Source: Methanosarcina sp. UBA289
GTDB lineage: Archaea > Halobacteriota > Methanosarcinia > Methanosarcinales > Methanosarcinaceae
NCBI GenBank assembly: GCA_002496565.1
Contig: DAKJ01000024.1
Location: 1-64,000, forward strand
Length of the DNA stretch: 64,000 bases
Reading direction: 5' to 3'
This document shows positions 16,789 to 25,663 of this stretch, piece by piece. Position 1 is the stretch's first letter. Every line of letters begins with the position of its first letter. The notes beneath the pieces were generated by a model that ran no database searches, was not told the origin of the DNA, and worked only from the letters and a program-made list of their open reading frames with translations. Both the position numbers and the translations under genes were made by a program.

Positions 16789-18275
16789 TGCTGCCGGTCG
16801 CATCACTGTTGATTCTGGTGCCGCTTATTTTCGCAGCAGTGACCTTTTTCACAAAAACGAAAACGCAGGCTGCAGGACTGGCCTTTTTAGGGTCCCTTGC
16901 AACTCTCGGGCTTACTCTATATGCCTACCTGAAATTTGACAGCAGTACGGCTGCCATGCAGTTCTTTGAGTCGATAGAATGGATTCCATCGCTAGGCGCC
17001 AAATATTCCGTTGGAATTGATGGCATTTCCATGCCTCTAATTCTCCTGAACGCGATAGTTATCCCGTTCCTGATCCTTTACAGCTGGAATGAAGACAGGG
17101 AAGCTCCTAACAGGTTTTACGGTCTGATCCTTACCATGCAGGCTGCCGTTATAGGGGTCTTTGTAGCCCTTGATTTCCTGGTCTTCTATATTTTCTGGGA
17201 GCTTACTCTCATTCCTCTCTTCTTCATGGTGAATATCTGGGGAGGAGAAAAACGGGTCCATGCATCTTACAAATTCTTCATTTACACACATGTTGCCTCT
17301 CTGGTAATGCTGCTTGGGATCTTTGGACTCTTCTATGCCTCCTGGCAACAGACCGGGATTCCCACTTTTGATATCAGAGAGCTGGTCTCACAGTTCCAGT
17401 TCTTCGAATCAGGTCTGCTAAGGGATGCAATCTTCCTTTCAATAATCTTCGGATTCCTGACAAAGCTGCCTACCTTTCCCTTCCATTCCTGGCTGCCGGA
17501 TGCCTATACCGAAGCCCCTACAGCAGGCAGTGTACTCTTTATCCTGCTTAAGATCGGAGGATACGGGCTTTTCAGAATCTCACTTCCAATGCTCCCAAAC
17601 ACTGGCAGTCCCAGGCTGATAATTATGCTGTTGGGCTTCCTTGGGGCTTTCAGCATCCTTTATGGGGCTCTTGTGGCTCTGAGACAGAAAGACCTCAAGC
17701 GCATGATCGCTTATTCCAGCTTGAGCCATATGGGATTTGTAATACTGGGTTCAGCAGGCCTTGTTACTCTGTCTGTTTCAGGCGCTATGTTCCAGCAGTT
17801 TTCCCACGGGCTTATTATGAGCATTCTGTTCATGTCCGCAGGAGCAATCCAGACAAACACGGGTACAAGGATAATCAATAACCTTGGCGGGCTTGCAAAG
17901 AAGATGCCGAACCTGGCTGTGATTATGATGCTCGGGTTTATGGCATCCCTTGGCCTGCCAGGACTAACCGGCTTTATTGCTGAATTCCTGGTGCTCGCCT
18001 TCAGCTACGTTAACCTGCCACAGTTTGTCCTGCTTGCCCTGCTAGCAATAGTGATTACTGCAGGTTACCACCTCTGGGCAATGCAGCGGGCAATGTTCGG
18101 AGTTTATAATGAGAAGCTTGGAGATGTCAGGGACATCAATTCTCTTCAGGTCTTTTCGATGGGAATAATTGCCCTGCTTGTGGTCTATTTTGGCTGGAAC
18201 CCGAATCCGGTGCTTAATATGATGATTACGAATTCGGAAGCAATAGTAAGCCTCGCGGCTGCCCTGGGGGTGTAA
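16788..18275 (+). CDS. fpoM: F420H2 dehydrogenase subunit M (proton pump)
   Basis: 495 residues with about 14 membrane helices, equivalent to NuoM. The pump glutamate is in YIFWELTLIPLFFMVNIW and the central lysine region is LPTFPFHSWLPDAYTEAP. One of three antiporter-like subunits of the complex. The start overlaps the fpoL stop; fpoN follows three bases later. Confidence 0.96.
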   Translation: MLPVASLLILVPLIFAAVTFFTKTKTQAAGLAFLGSLATLGLTLYAYLKFDSSTAAMQFFESIEWIPSLGAKYSVGIDGISMPLILLNAIVIPFLILYSWNEDREAPNRFYGLILTMQAAVIGVFVALDFLVFYIFWELTLIPLFFMVNIWGGEKRVHASYKFFIYTHVASLVMLLGIFGLFYASWQQTGIPTFDIRELVSQFQFFESGLLRDAIFLSIIFGFLTKLPTFPFHSWLPDAYTEAPTAGSVLFILLKIGGYGLFRISLPMLPNTGSPRLIIMLLGFLGAFSILYGALVALRQKDLKRMIAYSSLSHMGFVILGSAGLVTLSVSGAMFQQFSHGLIMSILFMSAGAIQTNTGTRIINNLGGLAKKMPNLAVIMMLGFMASLGLPGLTGFIAEFLVLAFSYVNLPQFVLLALLAIVITAGYHLWAMQRAMFGVYNEKLGDVRDINSLQVFSMGIIALLVVYFGWNPNPVLNMMITNSEAIVSLAAALGV

Positions 18276-18278
18276 GAA

Positions 18279-19724
18279 ATGGAGAATTTAATGTTCCTTG
18301 CACCTGAAATCACAGTCGCTGCAACCGGCCTGATCATACTGTTTATAGGGGTCTTCATGTCCCCTCGGGCCAAGAACACGCTGGGTTACCTGGCAACTCT
18401 GGGAATCCTTGCAGCCCTGGGCCTGACAGTACAGAGTTTCGGGATCGAAGCTACAATGTTTTCCGGCACGGTCAGCATTGATGCCCTTTCCCAGTTCTTC
18501 AAATTGGTCTTCCTGGCAGTTTCCCTGATCGTTTCGCTTGCTTCAATCAAGTATAATGAAAACAGTGACCATACTGAAGAGTTCTATGCCCTTGTGCTTT
18601 TCGCAACCCTCGGGATGATGGTTGTTGCATCTTCAAATGACTTTATTCTGCTTTTCTGCGCCTTTGAGCTGGCAAGTTTTGCTACCTATGCCCTTGCGGG
18701 CTTTGAGAAACAGAATCCAAAGTCTCTCGAAGGAGCCATGAAATACTTTGTAATAGGCGCGGTTTCTTCAGCGCTTATGCTCTTTGGGATCTCTTTTGTG
18801 TACGGAGCAACAGGCACTACCAGTATTCCCTTGATTGCTGAAAATGCCTCCCTCCTGGCAGCAAACCCGATAGGGCTTGTTGCAGTCGTGTTGCTTATTG
18901 CAGGCTTCGGCTTCAAGATGGCTCTTGTGCCTTTTCATATGTGGGCTCCGGATGCCTATCAGGGTTCCCCTTCAGTTGTTTCTTCTCTGCTTGCAGCCGG
19001 GTCAAAGAAGATGGGTTTTGTGGCAGCTTTCAGGGTTTTCCTCATAGCCCTTGCTGCCCTTCAGCCTGACTGGCAATTCGCTTTTGCGCTCCTGGCAGTT
19101 GTAACCATGACTTTCGGAAACGTGGTTGCAGTATCCCAAACTAGCGTAAAACGTATGCTTGCTTACTCTTCCCTGGCTCAGGCAGGATATATTGCAATGG
19201 CTTTTGTAGTAATGACCCCAATGGCGCTTACAGGCGGAATCTTCTATACCCTTGCCCATGCCTTTATGAAAGGAGGAGCCTTTATTGCAGCCGCTGCAGT
19301 TGTCTGGATGATAACTACTCAAAGAACAGGGGATCTGGAAGTTCCCGACCACCTGAATAACTTCAGGGGCCTTGGAAAGAGAATGCCGCTGGCAGCCCTT
19401 TGCATGACGGTTTTTGTCTTTGCCCTTGCAGGGATTCCCCTGACTTCCGGTTTCATGGCCAAGATCGTGCTTTTCTCTTCAGCCATTCAGGCAGGCATGA
19501 CCTGGCTTGCGGTAATTGCAATCCTGAACAGTGCCCTTTCATTGTTTTATTATGCACGGCTTGTAAGGTATATGTACTTCCTTCCCCCTGAAGGCAAAAA
19601 GATTAGTTTGCCTTTCCCATACGCAGCAGCCCTCCTGCTTGCAGCTGCAGGCGTACTGGCAATGGGACTCTGGCCCGAACCCTTTTTACAGTGGGCAATG
19701 GATGCGGCACATGTACTTATATAA
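18279..19724 (+). CDS. fpoN: F420H2 dehydrogenase subunit N (proton pump)
   Basis: 481 residues with about 14 membrane helices, equivalent to NuoN. The pump glutamate is in FCAFELASFATYALAGF and the central lysine region is GFKMALVPFHMWAPDAYQGS. The start ATG 18279 is three bases after fpoM. fpoO follows after 14 bases holding AGGAGGA. Confidence 0.96.
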   Translation: MENLMFLAPEITVAATGLIILFIGVFMSPRAKNTLGYLATLGILAALGLTVQSFGIEATMFSGTVSIDALSQFFKLVFLAVSLIVSLASIKYNENSDHTEEFYALVLFATLGMMVVASSNDFILLFCAFELASFATYALAGFEKQNPKSLEGAMKYFVIGAVSSALMLFGISFVYGATGTTSIPLIAENASLLAANPIGLVAVVLLIAGFGFKMALVPFHMWAPDAYQGSPSVVSSLLAAGSKKMGFVAAFRVFLIALAALQPDWQFAFALLAVVTMTFGNVVAVSQTSVKRMLAYSSLAQAGYIAMAFVVMTPMALTGGIFYTLAHAFMKGGAFIAAAAVVWMITTQRTGDLEVPDHLNNFRGLGKRMPLAALCMTVFVFALAGIPLTSGFMAKIVLFSSAIQAGMTWLAVIAILNSALSLFYYARLVRYMYFLPPEGKKISLPFPYAAALLLAAAGVLAMGLWPEPFLQWAMDAAHVLI

Positions 19725-19738
19725 GGAGGAACGAGAAA

Positions 19739-20113
19739 ATGACAGACTGTGATCTTTGCGGACGTGCACTCCCGATCGTTATTCCGATTAGGACCTTTCC
19801 TCCCCTTCTCAAATTCGCCTATCCCGAGGGTCTATGGAAAGGACTTTGCGAGATCTGCCTCGATTCCGCCCAGAAAACCTATTTAAGCATTAACAAAGAC
19901 GAAATATCCTGCAGGAGAAACAAATGCGTTCTGTGCGGTAAGAAAGGCAGAGTTTACCCTGTGGAAATTCAAATTCCCGATTTTTCAAAAGGAGTCATAA
20001 AAAGACAGGTAAACGTCTGCACAAACTGCCTGGAATCCATAAATGAGGCTTATACCTGGTTCAAAAGAGAACAGATAGAGCGTTCGGGTTGTGGGCACGG
20101 GCATGAGCATTGA
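19739..20113 (+). CDS. fpoO: F420H2 dehydrogenase subunit O
   Basis: 124 residues. FpoO is particular to the Methanosarcina complex and has no NuoA-N counterpart. It is cysteine-rich: CDLCG at residues 4-8, CEIC near 40, CVLCG near 64 and CTNC near 89, suggesting a metal centre (iron-sulfur or zinc) though this is not proved by sequence. The C-terminus is histidine-rich (GCGHGHEH). AGGAGGA lies nine bases before the ATG. Two 5'-truncated copies of this gene lie downstream at 25362-25663 and 27315-27630; bases 19844-19971 are identical to 25382-25509. Confidence 0.93.
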   Translation: MTDCDLCGRALPIVIPIRTFPPLLKFAYPEGLWKGLCEICLDSAQKTYLSINKDEISCRRNKCVLCGKKGRVYPVEIQIPDFSKGVIKRQVNVCTNCLESINEAYTWFKREQIERSGCGHGHEH

Positions 20114-20117
20114 ATTT

Positions 20118-20157
20118 GAGTAAAGCTGCGTTTTGTGGCTTTATTTTTACTCTTTTG
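20118..20157 (+). terminator. Terminator hairpin of the fpo operon
   Basis: GAGTAAA (20118-20124) pairs with TTTACTC (20146-20152), with AGC/GCT inside, followed by TTTT. The same AAAGCTGC...TTTG sequence follows both truncated fpoO copies. Confidence 0.6.
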
Positions 20158-20678
20158 GTTTCTTTGGCAGATTGCTTTTTTTCAGTGGGAAGGCACTTTC
20201 ACTGAGTTTTACTTTTTCTTGTTACTGTTTATTTTGTTTCCTACGAGCAGTTTTATCCCACTTTATTTGAGATAATCTTCCTTTCGAAACTATATGCATG
20301 AATAGATTTTGAAAACTTGGTCATCATATTTAGTTCACAGGTATTTTCTCGAAGTATATTTAGTTTTTAAAAACCGAAACATTTATCTATCCTTCTAACT
20401 TTTTAACTATATAAAATAATTTCTATATTTATAGACATATTTTATATATGTCTATAGTTTGCACGATTCATAAAAATAAAAGGATGAGAGTGAAGTCACT
20501 AGATGAGTTTCAGCAAATAAATTTCTGATATACGTAAAAGTGATCTAAACTACCCAAATCACTCGCGCCGATTTGAGGCATATCTTCTGATTTCCATACC
20601 GTTTTTTTCCATGAAAACTTCCTCGATCAGGTGGGTATCACTCCATTGCTGAAACCTTTAGAAACTATGGTGATTCTC
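20158..20678. other. AT-rich spacer between fpo operon and zinc-ribbon cassette
   Basis: About 520 bases. No coding frame was found. TATA-like stretches occur around 20408-20450 (TATAAAATAATTTCTATATTTATAG and following are split here by position only), which could hold the promoter of the downstream cassette. Confidence 0.45.
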
Positions 20679-21023
20679 ATGTATCAAGTTGACAATACAA
20701 GGTACCGCTTAGGGTGGTTATCGGTCTTTCTCTTTATCGGGATAGCAATGCTCTTACGATATTTTGGTCTGGAGTTAATCCCATCGGTGGGTACTTTCTT
20801 ACTCGGCGTTGGTCTTACGTGCAGCATACTGGCTTATTTTGTTGGAAAAAAAGAGACTACCCTTGCAGGTTTTGGTCTATTTCTCATGATAATAGGAGTC
20901 GCAATATTGCTCGTAACCTTCACCGAGGCCTCGCTGACCTTGGTTGTCGCGGGCATAGTAATCTCAGTTGCACTCGCAGGCATCATTGGTCTCTTGTATA
21001 GAAAGAAAAGCGGAATGAAGTAA
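20679..21023 (+). CDS. Small four-helix membrane protein (cassette gene 1)
   Basis: 114 residues from ATG 20679, which has GGTGA (20669-20673) five bases upstream; earlier in-frame starts at 20631 and 20667 lack a ribosome site. After a short polar N-terminus (MYQVDNTRYRLGW) there are four hydrophobic segments at about residues 13-30, 35-52, 61-77 and 82-105, ending in a basic RKKSGMK tail. No family was recognised. It is the first of seven closely packed plus-strand genes, so it is likely the membrane partner of the following helical and SPFH proteins. Confidence 0.75.
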   Translation: MYQVDNTRYRLGWLSVFLFIGIAMLLRYFGLELIPSVGTFLLGVGLTCSILAYFVGKKETTLAGFGLFLMIIGVAILLVTFTEASLTLVVAGIVISVALAGIIGLLYRKKSGMK

Positions 21024-21044
21024 CGTAAACTGGAGTTGTTGACT

Positions 21045-21605
21045 GTGGTTGACGTAAGAGAACAGATTGAAAGGGAGCGTGGATTGCTCAAGAAAATTCA
21101 ACTCGCGATTCCTTTTTATCGTGGTTACCGGCTTGAAGAGGATGCGCGTGCATCTGATATCGAACTGCGTAAACAGCTTGGAAAAGAGATCGAAACAAGG
21201 GTTCTGGCAAGACTAGGTGAAGCACAAGCGGACCTTATCCAAGAACATGGGTTTCTGCTTGCAGGTGATATTAAAGCAGCAATTGATCCGGTCCGTAGAC
21301 TCCAGAATGCAATCTCCAAACAACAAACTGGAGGCTGGGGTTATGGAGTAACTCAAAACTTCTACATGACGTATCAACGAATGTTTTCATTATACGATTA
21401 TGACAGAAGGTTGATTGAGATTGTTGAAAATCTCGCAGTTATTGCAGAAAAAATTCAAGATAGTGCCAGAATTGGCGACCTCTCGCAAATGGGGACAGAT
21501 TTACGAGAGATACGCAAGAATGTGAGTAGCTTTGAAAAGGCGTTGATTGAAAGAATGGACATTATTCTGAATAAGAAAGTATTCGCAGATGAAGGAATGA
21601 TGTAA
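21045..21605 (+). CDS. Helical protein of unknown function (cassette gene 2)
   Basis: 186 residues from GTG 21045, nine bases after TGGAG; TTG codons at 21036 and 21039 are less likely. The sequence is rich in Glu, Arg, Leu and Ile with long amphipathic helices, broken by a GGWGYGVTQNF stretch near residue 98. No membrane helix or known motif was seen. Its place before an SPFH/zinc-ribbon gene recalls bacterial clusters in which a helical PspA-type protein works with such partners, but I see no PspA signature. One base separates it from the next gene. Confidence 0.75.
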   Translation: MVDVREQIERERGLLKKIQLAIPFYRGYRLEEDARASDIELRKQLGKEIETRVLARLGEAQADLIQEHGFLLAGDIKAAIDPVRRLQNAISKQQTGGWGYGVTQNFYMTYQRMFSLYDYDRRLIEIVENLAVIAEKIQDSARIGDLSQMGTDLREIRKNVSSFEKALIERMDIILNKKVFADEGMM

Positions 21606-21606
21606 T

Positions 21607-22707
21607 ATGGGATTCTTTGGTCTTTTTAAAGATGTCTATGTATGGGATGACATCGACAAACCCATAACTGTGGTAAAGAGAGTATATCCCAAAGGTAAAA
21701 GTTTCAATTTTAATGATGAGATTGTTATAGGCCCTACCGAAGCAGCTGTAGTTGTCCACAATGGCGCCGTCAAACAGGTCTTTATCGGTCAGGAGAAAGT
21801 GATACTTAATAGTGATAATGTTGGTATTATCAAAGAAATCACTGGTGCTATCAGTGTGATTGACGTATATATGGTAAATACAAGGAGATTCCTTGCCCGC
21901 TATGGCGAAAAGGGTACGTTTTTGGACCCAACATTAAAGGGCGGGGATGCCCCAGTTGAGATCGGCATAAATTTTGATTACACATTTGCTCTTAAACCCG
22001 ATGAAATTAGTATCCAGACATTCTTCAGTCATTTTGGTTATGCGGGAGATATCTCACAACGCGAGGTCGAGGAAGTCTTAAATAAAAACACTTCATCTCA
22101 GATTAAGCTGTTATTGACAAAGGAACTGGAAGCAAAAGATGAGAACGGTCACCGCCGAATGTCCGTCTTTTCTATAGATTCGCATCGTGACAGGCTATCT
22201 AATGCTTTCGCAGCGGCATCCGATGCAAACTGTGTTGAAAAATTCGGGATTAACATTATTGACTATAACAATTTCAATGTACGCGTCGATCCCGAGTATG
22301 TAGCAAATAGAAAGAAGCTGCAGGTCAGGCAGGCAGATGTTGACTCTACTAACCTGATGGCAGGCCTCGACCCACAGGCAGTAAAGAATAAGCAGATGCT
22401 GGGTCAGGCCAATGTTCTCCATGGAATTGCACAAGGCGCAGCAACTGGCAGCAGTGGCGTGGCAGGCTTGGGAGCTGAGGTGGCCGTAGGTCTTGGTCTT
22501 CTGACACAGAGCATAATGCAGGACCAGCAGGTACCAAACCAGACACCACAGAGTACTGCTTGTCTAAACTGTGGGGGCATCGTTCCTGCAGGTTCAGCAT
22601 TCTGTCCTGCCTGTGGAACACCAGCCGCCAAGACATGCCCATCGTGTGATAAGGAAGGCCCTGCTGGTGCTCTATTCTGCCCATATTGCGGGAAAAAGAT
22701 GGACTGA
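21607..22707 (+). CDS. SPFH-domain protein with C-terminal double zinc ribbon (cassette gene 3)
   Basis: 366 residues. The N-terminal 30-240 region resembles the SPFH (stomatin/prohibitin) fold of the COG4260 type, to which the Bacillus subtilis YdjI protein belongs. A Gly/Ala-rich linker follows (about 265-300). The end carries two zinc ribbons, CLNCG...CPACG and CPSCD...CPYCG, near residues 319-365. Proteins of this type associate with membranes and are linked with envelope stress. There is no N-terminal membrane helix, so attachment would be peripheral or through partners. The ATG comes two bases after the previous stop. Function here is unproved. Confidence 0.8.
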   Translation: MGFFGLFKDVYVWDDIDKPITVVKRVYPKGKSFNFNDEIVIGPTEAAVVVHNGAVKQVFIGQEKVILNSDNVGIIKEITGAISVIDVYMVNTRRFLARYGEKGTFLDPTLKGGDAPVEIGINFDYTFALKPDEISIQTFFSHFGYAGDISQREVEEVLNKNTSSQIKLLLTKELEAKDENGHRRMSVFSIDSHRDRLSNAFAAASDANCVEKFGINIIDYNNFNVRVDPEYVANRKKLQVRQADVDSTNLMAGLDPQAVKNKQMLGQANVLHGIAQGAATGSSGVAGLGAEVAVGLGLLTQSIMQDQQVPNQTPQSTACLNCGGIVPAGSAFCPACGTPAAKTCPSCDKEGPAGALFCPYCGKKMD

Positions 22708-22721
22708 GGTGGGAAGTCATT

Positions 22722-22913
22722 ATGCCAATAATAAAAACTGATTCGTATGGTGGCGGATCAAGAGGAGGAGTTCTCTACTTATACGGTGAGAAAAACCAAA
22801 ATCTTTCCCTCTTTCTCTCACCTTTTTATTTTTGTACCGAGTCCGCGGTCAAAATCAATGACAATGAAAACCCGGAGTTACATCAGTTTATAAGAGGGAT
22901 TGATGGCATATGA
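22722..22913 (+). CDS. Small protein of unknown function (cassette gene 4)
   Basis: 63 residues from ATG 22722, with GAGGTG ten bases upstream, overlapping the end of the SPFH gene's ribosome region. Its stop overlaps the next ATG (ATGA), which strongly supports it as a real, translationally coupled gene. The sequence has a glycine-rich YGGGSRGGVLYLYG segment and no cysteine pair, so it is not a zinc ribbon. No family recognised. Confidence 0.65.
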   Translation: MPIIKTDSYGGGSRGGVLYLYGEKNQNLSLFLSPFYFCTESAVKINDNENPELHQFIRGIDGI

Positions 22914-23728
22914 AAGTAGAGTGTACAGGGTGTGGTAGAGAAATAAAAGTCAGTCATGCTATAGATAAGTTTACCTGTATATATTGTGGCACAACTACAA
23001 GCCTGAACAAAGCAGACAAGCTCTACATCTACTTCATGCCTATTAAGATCACAGCTCTACGTGCTGAAGATATATTTAAAAGGTGGGCTACAGGGCCTGG
23101 GAAAGCACCAGATCTTCTAAAAAATCTCACTGAAAAGACGCGGAAGATATATTATTTGCCTGTTGCAAAGATTGTCCGCCTTGTAGATGGTGAGGAAAAG
23201 GTCTCCATATTTTCATTAATAGAGGATAATAAAATAAACCCGGATTTGAAACTTGAGAACATTCCTTCTGGAGATATGGAATTCTACAATGAAGAAGAAA
23301 TGTCAGGAGAAGTGGTTCCCTTAGACGATTATGTTCTTGAGGGTATTCGGGATAAGTTCCCTGGTAAACCAAAAGAACAAGCGATTGTATATGTTCCTGT
23401 CCATCATTTTCTGTATCAATACAGAGATCAAACCTACTCTCTGGTAGTTAATGGGATCACCGGTTCAGTTTATGCCACAGATTTCGCCGGCGAAACCAGT
23501 GAAATCTATACTCAATGTGCAAAAAAATGGCTTCATGCTGGTATAGCAGGCGGTATTGTTGCGGGTTTAAGCCTGCTTTTGCCTGAACATGGGTTTACTG
23601 TTGCCTTTATCATTTTCATTGCAACCATTGGAGGAGTCTTTTATAAGTCACGCCAGGATGGGCTGGAACTACTGATAGATTTAGAAAAACTCAGAGCTGC
23701 AGATCTGCCCAGAGAGGTTTCAAAATGA
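22910..23728 (+). CDS. Zinc-ribbon membrane protein (cassette gene 5)
   Basis: 272 residues. An N-terminal zinc ribbon is formed by CTGCG (residues 4-8) and CIYCG (23-27). A soluble middle region contains IYYLPVAKIVRL and AIVYVPVHHFLYQYRDQ followed by YSLVVNGITGSV, blocks shared with the two following genes. Near residues 205-245 two hydrophobic segments form a membrane hairpin, and a short tail follows. Both ends overlap neighbours by four bases (ATGA). It is a paralogue of cassette genes 6 and 7. Zinc-ribbon plus membrane-hairpin proteins occur with SPFH partners in bacterial stress clusters, but the role here is unknown. Confidence 0.78.
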   Translation: MKVECTGCGREIKVSHAIDKFTCIYCGTTTSLNKADKLYIYFMPIKITALRAEDIFKRWATGPGKAPDLLKNLTEKTRKIYYLPVAKIVRLVDGEEKVSIFSLIEDNKINPDLKLENIPSGDMEFYNEEEMSGEVVPLDDYVLEGIRDKFPGKPKEQAIVYVPVHHFLYQYRDQTYSLVVNGITGSVYATDFAGETSEIYTQCAKKWLHAGIAGGIVAGLSLLLPEHGFTVAFIIFIATIGGVFYKSRQDGLELLIDLEKLRAADLPREVSK

Positions 23729-24753
23729 ATACAGAAAGCATTAAATATGCTTCTCCTGAGATGCATAAGAACTTGGAGGAGTACAGCTGTCAATTTTGTG
23801 GCGCTAAACTTGTTCTAGATATCTATGAGCCGGTTATTTATTGCGGTCATTGTAGAGGAGCATACGTCTCCACCACATTCTATGGAGTGGAAAAGTATGT
23901 TGCTCCCGCAAAAATATCTGATGATGAAGCATGGGAGAAGATAAAGCGCTGGTTTCGGCATAAAGGCGGAGCAAAAGATCTGGAAACCCATGCGAAACTT
24001 TCTGCACTACAGACTGTCTACATTCCTTTTTGGAAGACTGTTACTGAGGTCCGTGTCGTTGTTTGTGGTTACAACGTAAGAACGGATAGTGATGGCAACG
24101 AGAGTCATGATCTCGTCAAGTATATGTACAAAAACTCTTATCCCTGGAATAGCATAGCCTGCGACCAATCCGAATATGGTCTATTCACTTATGATACCGA
24201 CGTGGATGCGAAGCCAATCCTTGAACTGGAGAGATCTATCCCGCTTGTTCCTGTCACTCTCTCTGAAACCGATGCAAAAGATATCAGTTATGAAGATGTT
24301 ACCGGACGAGCCAAAGACGATGCCATGTCAAAAATGGATGAGTGTACGTTCTGTCAGGTTTTCCTGAAAATAAAATCCTTTAAACTGATTTACCTTCCCT
24401 ACCTGCAAGTCAGTTACAACTACAAAGGAAAGGAGTATTCTGTCGTGATGAATGGTATCTCAGGCAATATCGAAGTCGGTAATATGCCTGGTGACAGAGG
24501 TCGTCAGGCAAACGGATTTGGATTCCGGCTTGGTGCAGGTAGTGCGGTTATGGGAGTCGGTGCTGGAGTAGCTATTGTTTTTATTATCAGTGGCAGTGTT
24601 CTGGGAGCCATCATCGGGTTAATTGTTGGAGGAATCCTTGCCGCATGGGGATACTCTTATTATGAGAAGAGTCTCCACATACTGCAGTATGGGTCTGAAG
24701 TGAGAACAGGTGATCAGATTACTGAAGTTGTCACAGCAAATGAGGTGAACTGA
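23725..24753 (+). CDS. Zinc-ribbon membrane protein (cassette gene 6)
   Basis: 342 residues. The zinc ribbon is CQFCG (22-26) and CGHC (40-43). The middle part has VYIPFWKTVTEVRVVV and IYLPYLQVSYNYKGKEY followed by VVMNGISGNIEVG, parallel to gene 5. Two glycine-rich membrane segments near 272-310 and a short cytoplasmic end complete it. It starts inside the end of gene 5 (ATGA) and is followed without a gap by gene 7, so all are read from one message. Confidence 0.78.
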   Translation: MNTESIKYASPEMHKNLEEYSCQFCGAKLVLDIYEPVIYCGHCRGAYVSTTFYGVEKYVAPAKISDDEAWEKIKRWFRHKGGAKDLETHAKLSALQTVYIPFWKTVTEVRVVVCGYNVRTDSDGNESHDLVKYMYKNSYPWNSIACDQSEYGLFTYDTDVDAKPILELERSIPLVPVTLSETDAKDISYEDVTGRAKDDAMSKMDECTFCQVFLKIKSFKLIYLPYLQVSYNYKGKEYSVVMNGISGNIEVGNMPGDRGRQANGFGFRLGAGSAVMGVGAGVAIVFIISGSVLGAIIGLIVGGILAAWGYSYYEKSLHILQYGSEVRTGDQITEVVTANEVN

Positions 24754-25362
24754 ATGGGGTTAAAACCGCTTAGCTGCCCCGAATGTGGGGAAGCATTGAA
24801 AGGAGAGGCTGGAAACGGCCTAGTCCTCGGATGTACAAATAACCATTATGTTGGCGTCAAAGTGGATACGCACAATGTCTATTCAGTTCCAGCACAACTT
24901 GTAAAACCGAATCAGGTTGATCCAAAAAGAAAGCTGGTGTTTCTTCCATTCTGGGTCTTTAATCTGTTCATTGATGTATCTGACCGGAAAATTAGGGGGG
25001 GAGGTGTCTGGAGATTTATCACTGGTCAGAAGCTTCTAAGTGGTGATAGTACTATGTACGTCTGTGCTGCCAATCTTCCTGAAAAAAATGTGGATGAATT
25101 GAGTAAACATTACTCAATAAATAACCTTCCAGCAGATTCCATAATCAGCGATATTTTCAGGGAAGATTTCAACAAACTTCCTGTCATCATGGATGAAGAG
25201 ACAGCATACCAGCATGCACACTATATATTCCTGAAGAACGAATTTGATGCATCCGGGACCCTCCAATGGATAAAATATAAGTTTGATTTAAAAGGCTGGA
25301 GACTTGTTTATCTCCCATTTTACATGGATCAACGCAGTGGTACTTACGACAGGATTATCTGA
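24754..25362 (+). CDS. Zinc-ribbon protein, C-terminally truncated (cassette gene 7)
   Basis: 202 residues. The N-terminus has CPECG (residues 8-12) and a second, altered knuckle (GCTNNH near 29), then the shared blocks LVFLPFWVFNLFIDV and WRLVYLPFYMDQ. Its paralogues continue with a VVNGITG-type segment and a membrane hairpin; this one stops right after YLPFYMDQRSGTYDRII, exactly where the truncated fpoO copy begins (about 25360). The most direct reading is that the recombination that placed the fpoO copy here cut off the 3' end of this gene. Confidence 0.7.
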   Translation: MGLKPLSCPECGEALKGEAGNGLVLGCTNNHYVGVKVDTHNVYSVPAQLVKPNQVDPKRKLVFLPFWVFNLFIDVSDRKIRGGGVWRFITGQKLLSGDSTMYVCAANLPEKNVDELSKHYSINNLPADSIISDIFREDFNKLPVIMDEETAYQHAHYIFLKNEFDASGTLQWIKYKFDLKGWRLVYLPFYMDQRSGTYDRII

Positions 25363-25663
25363 AAGAGTGTCTGGAAAGGGCCTTTGCGAGATCTGCCTCG
25401 ATTCCGCCCAGAAAACCTATTTAAGCATTAACAAAGACGAAATATCCTGCAGGAGAAACAAATGCGTTCTGTGCGGTAAGAAAGGCAGAGTTTACCCTGT
25501 GGAAATTCAGATTCCCAATTTTTCAAAAGGAGTTATAAAAAGAAAAGTAAATGTCTGCACAAACTGCCTGGAATCCATAAATGAGACTTATATCAGGTTT
25601 AAAAGAGAGCAGATAGAGAGTCCGGGTTGTGGGGACGGGCATGAGCACGTTCATGAGCATTGA
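25362..25663 (+). pseudogene. 5'-truncated copy of fpoO (copy 2)
   Basis: Begins at about codon 35 of fpoO (GTCTGGAAAGG; compare 19831) and runs to the stop, plus about 40 bases of the downstream hairpin region. Bases 25382-25509 are identical to 19844-19971. It keeps CEIC, CVLCG and CTNC and has a longer His-rich tail (GHEHVHEH). One extra base near 25377 shifts the frame at the junction. It has no fpoO start of its own; a chance TTG/ATG-less frame continues from cassette gene 7 sequence. Probably non-functional, though a short cysteine-rich peptide could be made. Confidence 0.85.
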
